A stretch of 32,491 nt of DNA from Streptosporangiaceae bacterium. Its GTDB lineage: Bacteria > Actinomycetota > Actinomycetes > Streptosporangiales > Streptosporangiaceae. The translations under genes were made by a program, and so were the position numbers. Position 1 is the first letter of the stretch. The number at the start of each line of letters is the position of its first letter. The notes under the pieces are model-generated. The model saw only the letters and a list, made by a program, of their open reading frames with translations. It was not told the origin of the DNA and did no database searches. Location of the stretch: the NCBI GenBank assembly GCA_019245115.1, contig JAFARZ010000149.1, forward strand, positions 1 to 32,491. The letters are read 5' to 3'. Positions 8,109 to 17,129 of this stretch are shown here, piece after piece.

Positions 8109-9149
8109 TTAGCGGCGTTGGGGCGGGGCGGCGCTCTGGCGCACGATGAGTTCGGTGCCGACGCGGACCCGCGGCCCGGTGGCCGGAGCGCCGGTCATCC
8201 GTTCGAGCAGCACGCTCAGCGCCTGACGGCCCACTTCGCCGAAATCCTGGCGAACCGTGGTCAGCGGCGGCACGTAGTAGCTCGCGTCGGGCACGTCGTC
8301 GAAGCCGACCACGCTCACGTCCTCGGGCACCCGGAGCCCGCGTTCGGTCAAGCCGCGCAGCACGCCGAGCGCCATGTTGTCATTACCGCAGAGGATCGCG
8401 GTGACGTCTGGCTGGTTGGCGAGCCGGCGGCCCAGTTCGTATCCGGAAGCCGCCGACCAGTCACCCGCGAGCACAGGCGGTTGCGGTGCGTCCGCCTCGC
8501 TCAGCGCCTGCCGCCAGCCGGTGACCCGCTCGGTCGCGTCGAGGTTGGCCGCCGGCCCGGCGACGTGGTGCACGGTCTTATGGCCCAGGCTCAGCAGGTA
8601 ACGGGTCGCGGTCGCGGCGCCTTCCTCGTTGTCGACCGCCACCGAGCTGATCGACGCGTGGGTGCCGCAGCCCAGCGCCACGATCGGAACCTCGGGCGGA
8701 ACGTGCGCGAGGGCGGCGACGCCCGAGTCGTGGGTCGCGATCACGACGATGCCTTCGACACCCTGCCCGACGAACCTGTCCACCGCCTCCAGCATTGACC
8801 TGCGGTCCAGGGCGGGAAGGCTGGCGATCGACACGAAGTACGTGTCGTGCGCGGCTCGCTCGAAACCGTACAGCATGGAAACCGGGCCGTAGAGCATGGT
8901 GTCTACGCTGATCACGCCCAGCGTGTGGGTCCGGCGGGTGACCAGCGTCCGGGCGGCGGCGTTCGGCCGGTAGGCCAGCTCCCGGATGGCGGCCTGCACT
9001 TTCTCACGGGTGTGCGCCCGGACGTTCGGGTGATCGTTGAGCACGCGCGAGACGGTCTGGTGAGACACCCCGGCCAGCCGGGCGACGTCGGCCATCACCG
9101 CTGGTCTCGGAGCCGGGCTGGACGCTCCATCGTCCGGTTGTGACGCCAC
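8109..9149 (-). CDS. LacI-family transcriptional regulator, probable arabinose operon repressor
   Basis: The 346-residue protein has the LacI helix-turn-helix at about 19-45 (MADVARLAGVSHQTVSRVLN, then the hinge helix ending RPNAAARTLVTRRT) and a periplasmic-binding-protein-like effector domain to the end, with the usual GFDDVP and TTVRQDF segments. It would bind a palindromic operator and release it on binding a sugar, presumably L-arabinose or a related pentose. GTG 9149 is preceded by GGGAGG at good spacing. It is encoded upstream of araBDA on the same strand, with about 480 bp and two hairpins between. The operator-like sequence in its own leader suggests autorepression. The sugar specificity is inferred from neighbours. 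Confidence 0.9.
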   Translation of the reverse strand: MASQPDDGASSPAPRPAVMADVARLAGVSHQTVSRVLNDHPNVRAHTREKVQAAIRELAYRPNAAARTLVTRRTHTLGVISVDTMLYGPVSMLYGFERAAHDTYFVSIASLPALDRRSMLEAVDRFVGQGVEGIVVIATHDSGVAALAHVPPEVPIVALGCGTHASISSVAVDNEEGAATATRYLLSLGHKTVHHVAGPAANLDATERVTGWRQALSEADAPQPPVLAGDWSAASGYELGRRLANQPDVTAILCGNDNMALGVLRGLTERGLRVPEDVSVVGFDDVPDASYYVPPLTTVRQDFGEVGRQALSVLLERMTGAPATGPRVRVGTELIVRQSAAPPQRR

Positions 9150-9218
9150 GCCGTGCCTCCCTCGGCCGCCTGTCCGTCAGCCGCGTACGTGTTCGCTATG
9201 CGGTCAGCCGGGCCTGAC

Positions 9219-9230
9219 GTTAGCGCTCAC
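9219..9230. promoter_or_regulatory. Operator-like palindrome upstream of the lacI-type gene
   Basis: GTTAGCGCTCAC differs at one position from GTTAGCGCTAAC in the araB operator. It lies 70 bp upstream of the regulator's start. The remaining 9231-9416 contains imperfect GGGCCGGGCTGTTCC-type repeats and no supported gene. Confidence 0.6.
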
Positions 9231-9416
9231 ATCCGGGCAGGTCAAATAACGGGCCCGCGGATAGGGTCTGTCACGGACCATATCCGCCGCGCATCCGTCC
9301 GCGTGCTCTCGGTGCGGGTTCGGTCGAGTTCCGGGTCGCGGTTGTCCTGGGCCGCACTGTTACGGGCCGGGTTGTCCCGGGGCGATCTGTTCCGGGCCGG
9401 GCTGTTACGGCGGAAT

Positions 9417-9821
9417 TCAGGAGTCGGAGTCGGAGTTGCCGCGCATGTCGCGAATCGCGGCCTTCGCCTTCCGTCCCGCGTCGCCGGTGCGGAGGTCATC
9501 CCGCAGGTCACGCAGCGCGGCCTGAGCCTTGCGGCCCGCGTCGCTGTCCCGTAGATCGCGGATCGCATCCTTTGCCTTGCGGCCCGCGTCGCTGTCGCGC
9601 AGGTCGCGCAGCGCATCCTTTGCCTTGCGGCTCGCGTCGCTGTCGCGCAGGTCGCGCAGCGCGGCCTCGGCCCGCCGAGCGGCGTCGCTCTCACGGACGT
9701 CGTTGAGTGCCGTCTTTGCCTTCCGCGCCGCCTCGGCGGCCTGCGCCGATCGCTCCGGGCTGCGCATCCACGCGGTGACCCGGGACCACCATTTCCGAAG
9801 CAGCTGCTCCAAGCTGTCCAT
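9417..9821 (-). CDS. 16-residue tandem-repeat, charged helical protein of unknown function
   Basis: This 134-residue protein has a short Trp-containing N-terminus (MDSLEQLLRKWWSRVTAW) followed by five near-identical 16-residue units of the form SDAGRKAKDAIRDLRD, the last after a 5-residue insertion, and an acidic Asn/Ser end. Each unit has alternating acidic and basic residues with regularly spaced Ala/Leu/Ile, predicting a long amphipathic or single charged helix, comparable in style to LEA-like or stress-associated helical proteins. The ATG at 9821 follows a strong AAAGGAGGA, so the gene is real. The DNA units (48 bp) are almost identical, implying recent expansion. I recognise no named family; the aromatic N-terminal helix could touch a membrane. 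Confidence 0.75.
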   Translation of the reverse strand: MDSLEQLLRKWWSRVTAWMRSPERSAQAAEAARKAKTALNDVRESDAARRAEAALRDLRDSDASRKAKDALRDLRDSDAGRKAKDAIRDLRDSDAGRKAQAALRDLRDDLRTGDAGRKAKAAIRDMRGNSDSDS

Positions 9822-10200
9822 CGGAGTCCTCCTTTGGCTATGCGCCTGGGTGGCTATGAGCCTGCTAAGGCTGTGAGCCTGTGTGCCATGCGCTGTGGAC
9901 CATCCTTCTACAACACGATATTACGCGAATGCCGGTGGCTCAACCCGGGGTTCATCGTGTTTGGCTACCACGTCTGTAGTACCCGCGAGAACCCGGAGAT
10001 CACATTCGCGCTGGCGGAGTTCCCGCGCTGGCCGCGTTCCCGCGCTGACCGCGCCGCGGTCGGCCCAACCGCGCCGACCGCAACCCCGCTGCTCACCTCC
10101 CCAGTCAGCCATCGGGCGGCTCGCAAGTCCGACATATCCCCACACAAGCCGGTGCAGGTCATGCATGCGGTCAACCTTACCGAACAGTTGATCGAACATT
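9822..10200. other. Intergenic stretch with short duplications
   Basis: No supported gene is seen between the repeat protein and the TetR gene. It holds a 17-bp tandem duplication, TTCCCGCGCTGGCCGCG then TTCCCGCGCTGACCGCG (10019-10052), and imperfect copies of a GGCTATGAGCCTG-like unit at 9838-9885. Confidence 0.5.
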
Positions 10201-11178
10201 TCAGGCATTTCGGACCAAGAAGCGACCATCTCTTCGGCAAGGCCAGCCGAGGCTTCTCCGCCCGAGCCGGCCGCAACCCCGCCGGCCCAGCCGAGCCGGC
10301 CGCAACCCCGCCGGCCCAGCCGAGCGGCCCAGCCGAGCCGGCCCAGCCGAGCCGGTCAGCCGTCGGCTTTGCCGCATGGCTGGTTGGACATTCCCAGACT
10401 TTTCGGACCGAAAGCAACCATCTGTGCGGCAAAGCCAGCCGAGGCTCCTCCGCCCCGAACCGACAGTGACCTTACTGTAACCCGACCGAAACCGTAACTG
10501 CGGAGTCGAGATGCCGTCGACTATCACGTCGACCACCGATTCGATGAACCGCTCGGTCATCGGCAGATGCCCCAGCAGCAGCCGATGCTGCGCGGCGCCG
10601 AAGAACAGATCCAGCACGACCTCGAAATCCGTCGACGCCTGGATCTCCCCTCGTTCTGCCGCCCGGGCGAGCATGACCCGGTGCTGGGCTCGCAGCGGTT
10701 CGAGCACCCGCTCCCGCCATGCCGCATGCAGTTCCGGGTCGTGCTGCGCCGCGCCGATGAGCGGTGACAGCAGCCGTCCGACCGGGGTCATCGTCACCGC
10801 CCGCACCCATGTTCGCAGGGCGGCTCGCAGATCGTCACGCAGCGATCCCGTGTCCGGCAGCGGTTGTTCCGCCCGGAACGACGCGGCGAAGGCGTCCAGT
10901 GCCAGCAGCCCTTTCGATGGCCATCGCCGGTAGATCGTCGCCTTGCCGACTCCAGCCCGTGCGGCCACCTCTTCGATGGACATGGCCGCGAGCCCGCGCT
11001 CGGCCAGCAGTGAACTCGCCGCGGCCAGGATCGCCCGGTCCGCCTCAGAACTCCGCGGCCGCCCACGCGCCGCCGCGCCGCCGCCTGTAGCCGCGCCGCC
11101 TGAAGCCGCAGCAGCATCCGCCGATCCACCGCCCGTTCCGTCCGATTCGCCACGCGAATCTGGAATATCCCTGCTCAC
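10201..11178 (-). CDS. TetR-family regulator with a repeat-derived C-terminal extension
   Basis: The HTH (RAILAAASSLLAERGLAAMS, then EVAARAGVGKATIYRRW) identifies a TetR/AcrR repressor, most likely of the divergent efflux gene at 11236. I take GTG 11178 as start (325 residues); the longer ORF to 11409 would read through the efflux gene's start and its 15-bp repeats. The regular TetR body ends near VVDVIVDGIS, at about 200 residues. The extra C-terminal stretch of about 90 residues is Arg/Gly/Ala-rich and reflects DNA repeats: two copies of a 55-bp unit at 10208-10263 and 10401-10455, encoding RRSLGWLCRTDG- and RRSLGWPCRRDG-like peptides, around short CCGGCCCAGCCGAG repeats. The tail has no family counterpart and may be a read-through extension after loss of the original stop. 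Confidence 0.82.
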   Translation of the reverse strand: MSRDIPDSRGESDGTGGGSADAAAASGGAATGGGAAARGRPRSSEADRAILAAASSLLAERGLAAMSIEEVAARAGVGKATIYRRWPSKGLLALDAFAASFRAEQPLPDTGSLRDDLRAALRTWVRAVTMTPVGRLLSPLIGAAQHDPELHAAWRERVLEPLRAQHRVMLARAAERGEIQASTDFEVVLDLFFGAAQHRLLLGHLPMTERFIESVVDVIVDGISTPQLRFRSGYSKVTVGSGRRSLGWLCRTDGCFRSEKSGNVQPAMRQSRRLTGSAGPARLGRSAGPAGLRPARLGRRGCGRLGRRSLGWPCRRDGRFLVRNA

Positions 11179-11203
11179 AACCCAGTTACACCCACCGGAA
11201 ATC

Positions 11204-11220
11204 CGAAACGATCCGTTACG
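11204..11220. promoter_or_regulatory. Candidate TetR operator
   Basis: CGAAACG-ATC-CGTTACG is a 7+3+7 inverted repeat with one mismatch. It also reads as two direct 10-bp units, ATCCGAAACG and ATCCGTTACG. It lies in the short gap between the divergent TetR and efflux genes, 16 nt before the efflux ATG, where a repressor could block both. Confidence 0.55.
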
Positions 11221-11235
11221 TATCTGATTGGAATC

Positions 11236-12675
11236 ATGCCCGCCGCCGCGCCCCCTACACATCAGCCCCGTACACATCAGGCCCGTACACATCAGGCCCG
11301 TGAACATCAGGCCCGCCAGCTTGCCCTCATTCTCGTCGCGGCCTTCATGGTCGTCCTCGACTTCAGCATCGTGAACGTCGCGCTGCCGAGTATCGAGCGT
11401 GAACTGCACCTGGCCCAGGCGCAGGTCCAGTGGGTGGTCACCGGTTACGCCATCGCGTTCGGCGGCCTGCTGATACTTGGCGGCCGCGCCGCTGACCTGC
11501 TCGGCCGCCGCCGCATGTTCATCGCCGGCCTTGTCGCGTTCTCCCTGGCCAGCCTGGCTGGCGGCCTGGCACGGGATCCGATCCTGCTCATCATGTCACG
11601 GGTCGTCCAGGGCATGGGCGCGGCCGTCGTGGCGCCCGCCGCACTGTCACTCATCACCACGAGCTTCGCCGAGGGCCCCGAACGCACTCGCGCAATTGGT
11701 CTGTACGGCTCCATCTCTTCCGTCGGTTTCGTCGCGGGTCAGGTGCTCGGCGGCGTGCTGGTGCAACTGACCAGCTGGCGGGCCGTCTTCCTGGTTAACG
11801 TCCCGGTGGGCCTGCTCGCCGCCGCCCTGGCGCCGCGGATTCTGGCAGTCCAGCCCGCCACCCGGACGGCTGATCACAAGGATCACAAGCTGGACATCCG
11901 GGGCGCCATGCTCATCACCTCGGCGGTGGCGCTCACCGTGTTCGCGGTCTCCCAGGGCACTCGGCTCGGCTGGACGTCCCCGCTGATCATCGCGGCCGTG
12001 CTGGCCGCCATCACCGCCGCGCTGACCTTCGGCAAGGCGGAGACCAGGCACCCCGAGCCGCTCATCCGCCCCGGCCTGATGCACTCCAAAGGCATCCGTG
12101 ACGGCTCCACGCTGGCGTTCCTCCTCGGCTTGTGGAACGGCGGCGAGATGCTGGTCATGTCCCTGTACCTGCAGCAGGTCCTGCACGAGTCGCCACTGCT
12201 GACCGGCTTGGTGATCGCCCCGCAGGGCGTGGTCGGCTTCACCATGGGCCTGCTCGGTCCCCGGCTGGCGCGCCACATCGGCATCCGGCGCCTGCTGGTG
12301 GTGACCGGGGCCACCGCGGCACTCGGCTTCGCCGCGCTCACCGGCCTGCCGGCCGTCGGCTACAGCCCGGTACTGCTGGCCGTCATGCTGATCGGCTTCG
12401 GCACCGCCGGCACCGCGTTCGGCTCGGTGGTCATCGCCAGCCGCGGCATGGCCGATGCCGACCAGGGCCTGGTGGGCGGCATGATCAACACGAGCCGCCA
12501 GATCGGCGCGGCGGTCGGCGCCGCGCTGCTGCCGGCCGTCGCCGAGAGCGTCAGCGCCGCCGGCGGCGTCGACGGCGACCGGGCCGCGATGCTCACCGCC
12601 GGGCTGGCCGCCGTGCTCGCGACCGCGGTGGCCTGGCACGCCGCGCATCTCGCCCCAGCCCATGCCACCGCCTAA
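11236..12675 (+). CDS. DHA2-family MFS drug efflux transporter
   Basis: The 479-residue protein is an EmrB/QacA-type (14-helix, DHA2) proton antiporter. VVLDFSIVNVALPSIE in the first helix, WVVTGYAIAFGGLLILGGRAADLLGRRR (motif A, residues 72-99) and the helix around LVNVPVGLL are characteristic. It would export a hydrophobic or cationic drug across the membrane. The polar N-terminus before helix 1 contains four THQAR/EHQAR-type pentapeptides encoded by exact 15-bp repeats at 11257-11316. ATG 11236 has only a weak upstream SD (GGAATC) but no alternative in-frame start precedes helix 1. Divergent from the TetR gene with an operator-like repeat between; a terminator follows. Confidence 0.92.
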   Translation: MPAAAPPTHQPRTHQARTHQAREHQARQLALILVAAFMVVLDFSIVNVALPSIERELHLAQAQVQWVVTGYAIAFGGLLILGGRAADLLGRRRMFIAGLVAFSLASLAGGLARDPILLIMSRVVQGMGAAVVAPAALSLITTSFAEGPERTRAIGLYGSISSVGFVAGQVLGGVLVQLTSWRAVFLVNVPVGLLAAALAPRILAVQPATRTADHKDHKLDIRGAMLITSAVALTVFAVSQGTRLGWTSPLIIAAVLAAITAALTFGKAETRHPEPLIRPGLMHSKGIRDGSTLAFLLGLWNGGEMLVMSLYLQQVLHESPLLTGLVIAPQGVVGFTMGLLGPRLARHIGIRRLLVVTGATAALGFAALTGLPAVGYSPVLLAVMLIGFGTAGTAFGSVVIASRGMADADQGLVGGMINTSRQIGAAVGAALLPAVAESVSAAGGVDGDRAAMLTAGLAAVLATAVAWHAAHLAPAHATA

Positions 12676-12677
12676 AT

Positions 12678-12726
12678 AAAAGGTGTCATGCGAGATTCTT
12701 CGCAAGAACCTAAAACCTTTTTTCTT
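12678..12726 (+). terminator. Terminator after the efflux gene
   Basis: AAAAGGT (12678-12684) pairs with ACCTTTT (12715-12721), enclosing a smaller GCGA-GATTCT-TCGC stem, and is followed by TTCTT. It starts 3 nt after the efflux stop codon. The last bases overlap the stop of the minus-strand peptide gene at 12725, so it may serve both directions. Confidence 0.7.
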
Positions 12727-12832
12727 AGAACGTTCTGTGGTTTCTCGTCCGTCCCCGTATCACCCTGCGGAAGTTGAGTACAAAGGGCGTTGCTACGAGT
12801 ATCCAGAACACTACCCATTGCCAGTTTGCCAT
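12725..12832 (-). CDS. 35-residue single-span membrane peptide
   Basis: A short minus-strand gene begins at ATG 12832, five bases after a perfect AAGGAGGT (complement of 12838-12845). It encodes MANWQWVVFWILVATPFVLN followed by a strongly basic tail (FRRVIRGRTRNHRTF). Residues about 4-20 form a Trp-rich hydrophobic segment, and the Arg/His tail predicts a cytoplasmic C-terminus. No family is recognised. The quality of the ribosome-binding site and the membrane-peptide pattern argue for a real gene. A LacI-type palindrome lies about 85 bp upstream. The rest of 12846-13133 shows no other supported gene. Confidence 0.6.
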   Translation of the reverse strand: MANWQWVVFWILVATPFVLNFRRVIRGRTRNHRTF

Positions 12833-12910
12833 CGTGAACCTCCTTGGCGAGCAGGCAGTGCAGCGGTCGCCCTGACGGAGAGGAAAGGGAGACAGCGGTC
12901 ATCAGATCGG

Positions 12911-12933
12911 TGATCGTCAGCGCTAAGCGATCA
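12911..12933. promoter_or_regulatory. Imperfect palindrome resembling the LacI-type operators
   Basis: TGATCG and CGATCA flank TCAGCGCTAA (12917-12926), which differs by one base from the TTAGCGCTAA core of the ara operator. It sits upstream of the 35-residue peptide gene and about 200 bp before the sugar kinase gene on the other strand. Regulation by the ara repressor or a paralogue is possible but not shown. Confidence 0.35.
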
Positions 12934-13133
12934 AATCCGTTCAGTGACCCAGTGGCGCTCGCGTGCACTGCCCACTCACCATTGAAAACGAAACGGCACG
13001 GGCGGGCGTTCACGGTTTCGCCTCGCGTAATCCCCAGGTAAGAATTGCCACCCGTAAATATGCTAACAAAATATAATCAATACGGACACATGCCGCGCGA
13101 TGGGCGCCTCCCCGGCTGCGCTACGGTGCGGGG

Positions 13134-14141
<1,008 letters not shown>

Positions 14142-14247
14142 CCAACCCTGAAGGGGACATTGGGCCTGGTGTGTCGCGTTACCTTTTCGCGATAATATGA
14201 ACGGTGCGCGAGAGGTGAACGCACGGTAAATAATAGGAGAACAGAAT

Positions 14248-15933
14248 GTGATGACGCCTGGCCATCGGGGGTTTGTAGTTAAGGGCGGGGGCGATGACCC
14301 ACTGGCCAGCGTGCTGGCCGAACTAGGCCAGGCGTTCTCCATCGCCGAAGAGCGCGCCGCTACCGGAAGCGGCCAGGTGCGCCGCACCTGGCTGGACACG
14401 TTCGACTGGGGGCTGCACAATGCGGGCCTGGTGCTCGAGCATGAGCAGACCAGGCGCGGCGCCCGCCTCGTCCTTACCGGCCGCGATGGTGTCACGGTCG
14501 CCGAGCAGCCGGTAGCTGGCTGGTCGTCCCAGCGTCCGAGCATGCCGGAGGATCTTCCCGTCGGCCTGCTGCGCGATACGGTCACGCCGCTGGCCGCGCC
14601 GCGCGCGCTTATCCCGGCCGCCAGGGCGGTCACCACGCGGACGGTACACCGCCTGATGAACGCCGACGGCAAGATCGTGGCGCGCCTGCTGGTCGACCGG
14701 ACCGCCGTGGCCGGAGGCCTAGGCCAATTCGGCACCGTCACCGGCACTCCGGCCGCCAGCCGGATAGCGGGGAACGCTGGGCCGGGGGAGTTCCCGATCT
14801 TCCTGTCCATCGCCGAAGTCCGCGGCTACCCCGGCCAGGCCCGCCGCGCCGCGAGCCGGGTCGCCGCGGCTCCCGGGGTCCATCCGGCCGATGGAACCGT
14901 GTTCGCCGTGGCACTGGCCGCCCTCGGCCGCCAGCCCGGCGACTACACCGGGAAGGTCGAGGCGGCGATCACCGCCGGGATGTCCGGCCCGGTCGCGGTG
15001 GCCACCGTTCTGCTCAACCTCCTCGACACGCTCGAGCGCAACGTCGATGGCGTACTCCGCGACATCGACACGGAGTTCCTCCATGACCTGCGGGTTTCGG
15101 TCCGGCGCACGCGGTCGGCGATCAAGCTGCTCGGCGACGTGCTGCCCCCCGGGCTCACCGACCACTACCGTGACGAGTTCAAGTGGCTCGGCGATCTGAC
15201 CACGCCGGTCCGCGACCTGGACGTCCACCTGCTCGGCTTCGGCGACATGGCCGCGAGCCTGGTCGCCGCCAGGCCGTCCGACCTCGAGCCGTTCCACGCC
15301 TTCCTGGCCCGCCGCCGCGCTCAGGAATTCCGTCACCTGACCGCCGGTCTGCGATCCACCCGGTTCCGCGCGATCATCCATGACTGGCGCAAGGCGCTGG
15401 TCGAGGTCCGCGACGCACCCGGCCGCAGGCGACGCCAGCAGGCGTCCGCCCTGGCCGCCGATCGCACCGGGCGGGCCTACCGGCGGATCACCAGGCAAGG
15501 CGCCGCGATCACCGCCCAGTCGCCGGCGGAGTCCCTGCATGATCTGCGCAAGCGTGGCAAGGAGCTGCGTTACCTCCTGGAGTTCTTCGCTTCGCTGTAC
15601 CCGCCCGCGGAGTACCGCCGGGTGGTTGGTGACCTGAAGAGGCTCCAGGACTGCCTCGGCGAATTCCAGGACAGCCAGGTCCAGCGCGAGGAGATCGCCG
15701 TTCTGGCCGAGGCCCTGCTGACCGAATCGGTACGTAGCCGGCCGGTCCGGCGTACCCAGACGGCCGGGCACTGGGCCGCGCCAGCCGCTACCTTGCTGGC
15801 CATGGGAGAGATCGCGGCCGGTCTCGCGGTCCGGCAGCAGGATGCCCGGACCGACTTCGACCGCCGCTTCGCGAGCTTCGCCAGCGCTGCGGGCCAGCAG
15901 CGCGTCGACGCCCTGCTCGGGAGCGGCCGGTGA
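14248..15933 (+). CDS. CYTH-like/CHAD domain protein, predicted polyphosphate-binding
   Basis: The 561-residue protein joins an N-terminal CYTH-like region (about 40-200, including RRTWLDTFDWGLHNAGLVLE) to a C-terminal all-helical CHAD domain (about 250-540). The CHAD histidines sit in LHDLRVSVRRTRSAIKLL (His279) and LHDLRKRGKELRYLLEFF (His431) among many Arg/Lys residues. CHAD domains bind polyphosphate and localise to polyphosphate granules; CYTH domains bind or cleave triphosphate compounds, but the classic EXEXK signature is not evident here. Start: GTG 14248 or ATG 14251, after AGGAGA. A GATAAT at 14191 may be its -10 box. A ParA-type ATPase gene begins 13 nt after the stop, so the two are almost certainly cotranscribed. 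Confidence 0.85.
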   Translation: MMTPGHRGFVVKGGGDDPLASVLAELGQAFSIAEERAATGSGQVRRTWLDTFDWGLHNAGLVLEHEQTRRGARLVLTGRDGVTVAEQPVAGWSSQRPSMPEDLPVGLLRDTVTPLAAPRALIPAARAVTTRTVHRLMNADGKIVARLLVDRTAVAGGLGQFGTVTGTPAASRIAGNAGPGEFPIFLSIAEVRGYPGQARRAASRVAAAPGVHPADGTVFAVALAALGRQPGDYTGKVEAAITAGMSGPVAVATVLLNLLDTLERNVDGVLRDIDTEFLHDLRVSVRRTRSAIKLLGDVLPPGLTDHYRDEFKWLGDLTTPVRDLDVHLLGFGDMAASLVAARPSDLEPFHAFLARRRAQEFRHLTAGLRSTRFRAIIHDWRKALVEVRDAPGRRRRQQASALAADRTGRAYRRITRQGAAITAQSPAESLHDLRKRGKELRYLLEFFASLYPPAEYRRVVGDLKRLQDCLGEFQDSQVQREEIAVLAEALLTESVRSRPVRRTQTAGHWAAPAATLLAMGEIAAGLAVRQQDARTDFDRRFASFASAAGQQRVDALLGSGR

Positions 15934-15946
15934 AGGTAGCAGTGTC

Positions 15947-16690
15947 ATGAAGATATACGCCACCTACAACATCAAGGGCGGCGTCGGGAAGACCACCGCT
16001 GCCGTCAATCTGGCCTTCCTGTCGGCGGCCGACGGCTACCGCACCCTGCTGTGGGACCTCGACCCGCAGGGCGCCGCCAGCTTCCTGTTCCGCATCAAAC
16101 CCAAGGTCAAGGGCGGCGGCAAGGCCCTGATCCGGGGCACCAAAACGCTGGACGAGGCCATCAAGGGCACCGACTTCGACAGCCTCGACCTGTTGCCGGC
16201 CGATTTCACCTACCGGAACATGGACCTCCTCCTCGGCGGCCAGGACGCCAAGCCCACCCGCCAGATCGCCCGGCTCCTGGCGCCCCTGGCCTCCGAGTAC
16301 GACGTCGTCTTCATGGACTGCCCGCCCAGCATTTCGCTGGTCTCGGAGAATGTACTGCACGCCGCCGACATTCTCGTGGTCCCGCTGATCCCCACCACGC
16401 TGTCGGTGCGGACTCTTGATCAGCTCACCGAGTTCGTAGCGGGCTTCGACGGCCGGCGTCCGGAAGTGGTTGCGTTCCTGTCGATGGTCGACCGCCGCAA
16501 GCGGCTGCACCAAGAGCTGACCAAGACCCTTACGACCGAACGGCCTGTGGTTTCTCCCACCGTCATCCCGGCTCTGTCCATGATCGAACGAATGTCGGTG
16601 GAGCGTGCCCCGGTAACCGTCTTCGCCCCCCGCAGCCAGGCCGCCCACGCCTACCGTGCCCTCTGGTCCGAGATCCGCCCCGACCCCTAA
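15947..16690 (+). CDS. ParA/MinD-type ATPase coupled to the CHAD gene
   Basis: This 247-residue P-loop ATPase has the deviant Walker A KGGVGKTT (10-17, with signature Lys10), Walker A' WDLDPQGA (Asp37/Asp39) and Walker B VFMDCPPS (Asp124), the pattern of ParA proteins that dimerise on ATP and move cargo over the nucleoid or membrane. The start is ATG 15947, after GAAGGTAG; a longer frame would reach back into the CHAD gene. There is no ParB gene, no parS-like sites and no HTH, which argues against ordinary chromosome or plasmid partition. With a CHAD partner 13 nt upstream, positioning of a polyphosphate-containing body is a reasonable but untested role. A hairpin and a 77-nt element follow the gene. 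Confidence 0.88.
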   Translation: MKIYATYNIKGGVGKTTAAVNLAFLSAADGYRTLLWDLDPQGAASFLFRIKPKVKGGGKALIRGTKTLDEAIKGTDFDSLDLLPADFTYRNMDLLLGGQDAKPTRQIARLLAPLASEYDVVFMDCPPSISLVSENVLHAADILVVPLIPTTLSVRTLDQLTEFVAGFDGRRPEVVAFLSMVDRRKRLHQELTKTLTTERPVVSPTVIPALSMIERMSVERAPVTVFAPRSQAAHAYRALWSEIRPDP

Positions 16691-16769
16691 CGACTTTTCC
16701 CTCCGCGCCAAGGCCTCGCTGCGCTCGGCCGGCTTGGGGCCGCGGCGGGATTCGCCGCCCCTGCGGGAC

Positions 16770-16802
16770 GGCGGTCGCCGCCCCTGCGGGACGGCGACCG
16801 CC
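16770..16802. terminator. GC-rich hairpin after the ParA-type gene
   Basis: GGCGGTCGCCG pairs perfectly with CGGCGACCGCC around an 11-nt loop, 79 nt after the ParA-type stop. The hairpin is built from a tandem CGCCGCCCCTGCGGGACGGCG repeat (16754-16796). There is no T-tract, so termination is plausible rather than certain. Confidence 0.5.
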
Positions 16803-16845
16803 GCGGCGCTCGCCTTCGGCTCGCCTCCCTCCGGCCCCAATTGAT

Positions 16846-16964
16846 GCCCGACATTTCACCATTTGGATATGTTTGTCCGGTTTGATAGTGGAAGGAAAGG
16901 GCTCTGTGGAGGATTGGGCGCCTGTTTCCGGCGCCCTTTCTTCCGGAGGGCTCCGATGTTCCAT
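16846..16964 (+). repeat. Conserved box plus 77-nt element, copy B
   Basis: GCCCGACATTTCACCATTT (16846-16864) is followed after 23 nt by the 77-nt element (16888-16964): outer arm starting GTGGAAG, inner arm ending GGGCGCC, loop TGTTTCC, inner arm starting GGCGCCC, and outer arm ending TTCCAT. Upstream, a GC-rich tandem tract reaches back to the 3' end of the ParA-type gene. The following 16965-17129 contains no recognised gene and presumably holds the promoter of the MHYT gene. Confidence 0.8.
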
Positions 16965-17129
16965 GGGCTGTGATTCGCGAGAGCCGAACGGGGCGGGTGA
17001 TGTAGATGAAATCTTTACCAGCTTGGTCCAATAGGGACTGTTCTGGCGCGTTCCCGCATGTCAGGATATATGGCCATATAGCCGTCATAGTGGGGGCGGC
17101 TTCGGCGCATGTCCTGTGGGGGGAACAGC

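Noticed and set aside
9500..9700. CRISPR array or repeat-only DNA
   Set aside because: The 48-bp periodicity is explained by a coding frame with a strong SD and in-phase 16-residue units.
15842..15946. N-terminal extension of the ParA-type ATPase
   Set aside because: It would overlap the CHAD gene by 92 bp and add Ala/Ser-rich residues; ATG 15947 begins directly at the strand before Walker A.
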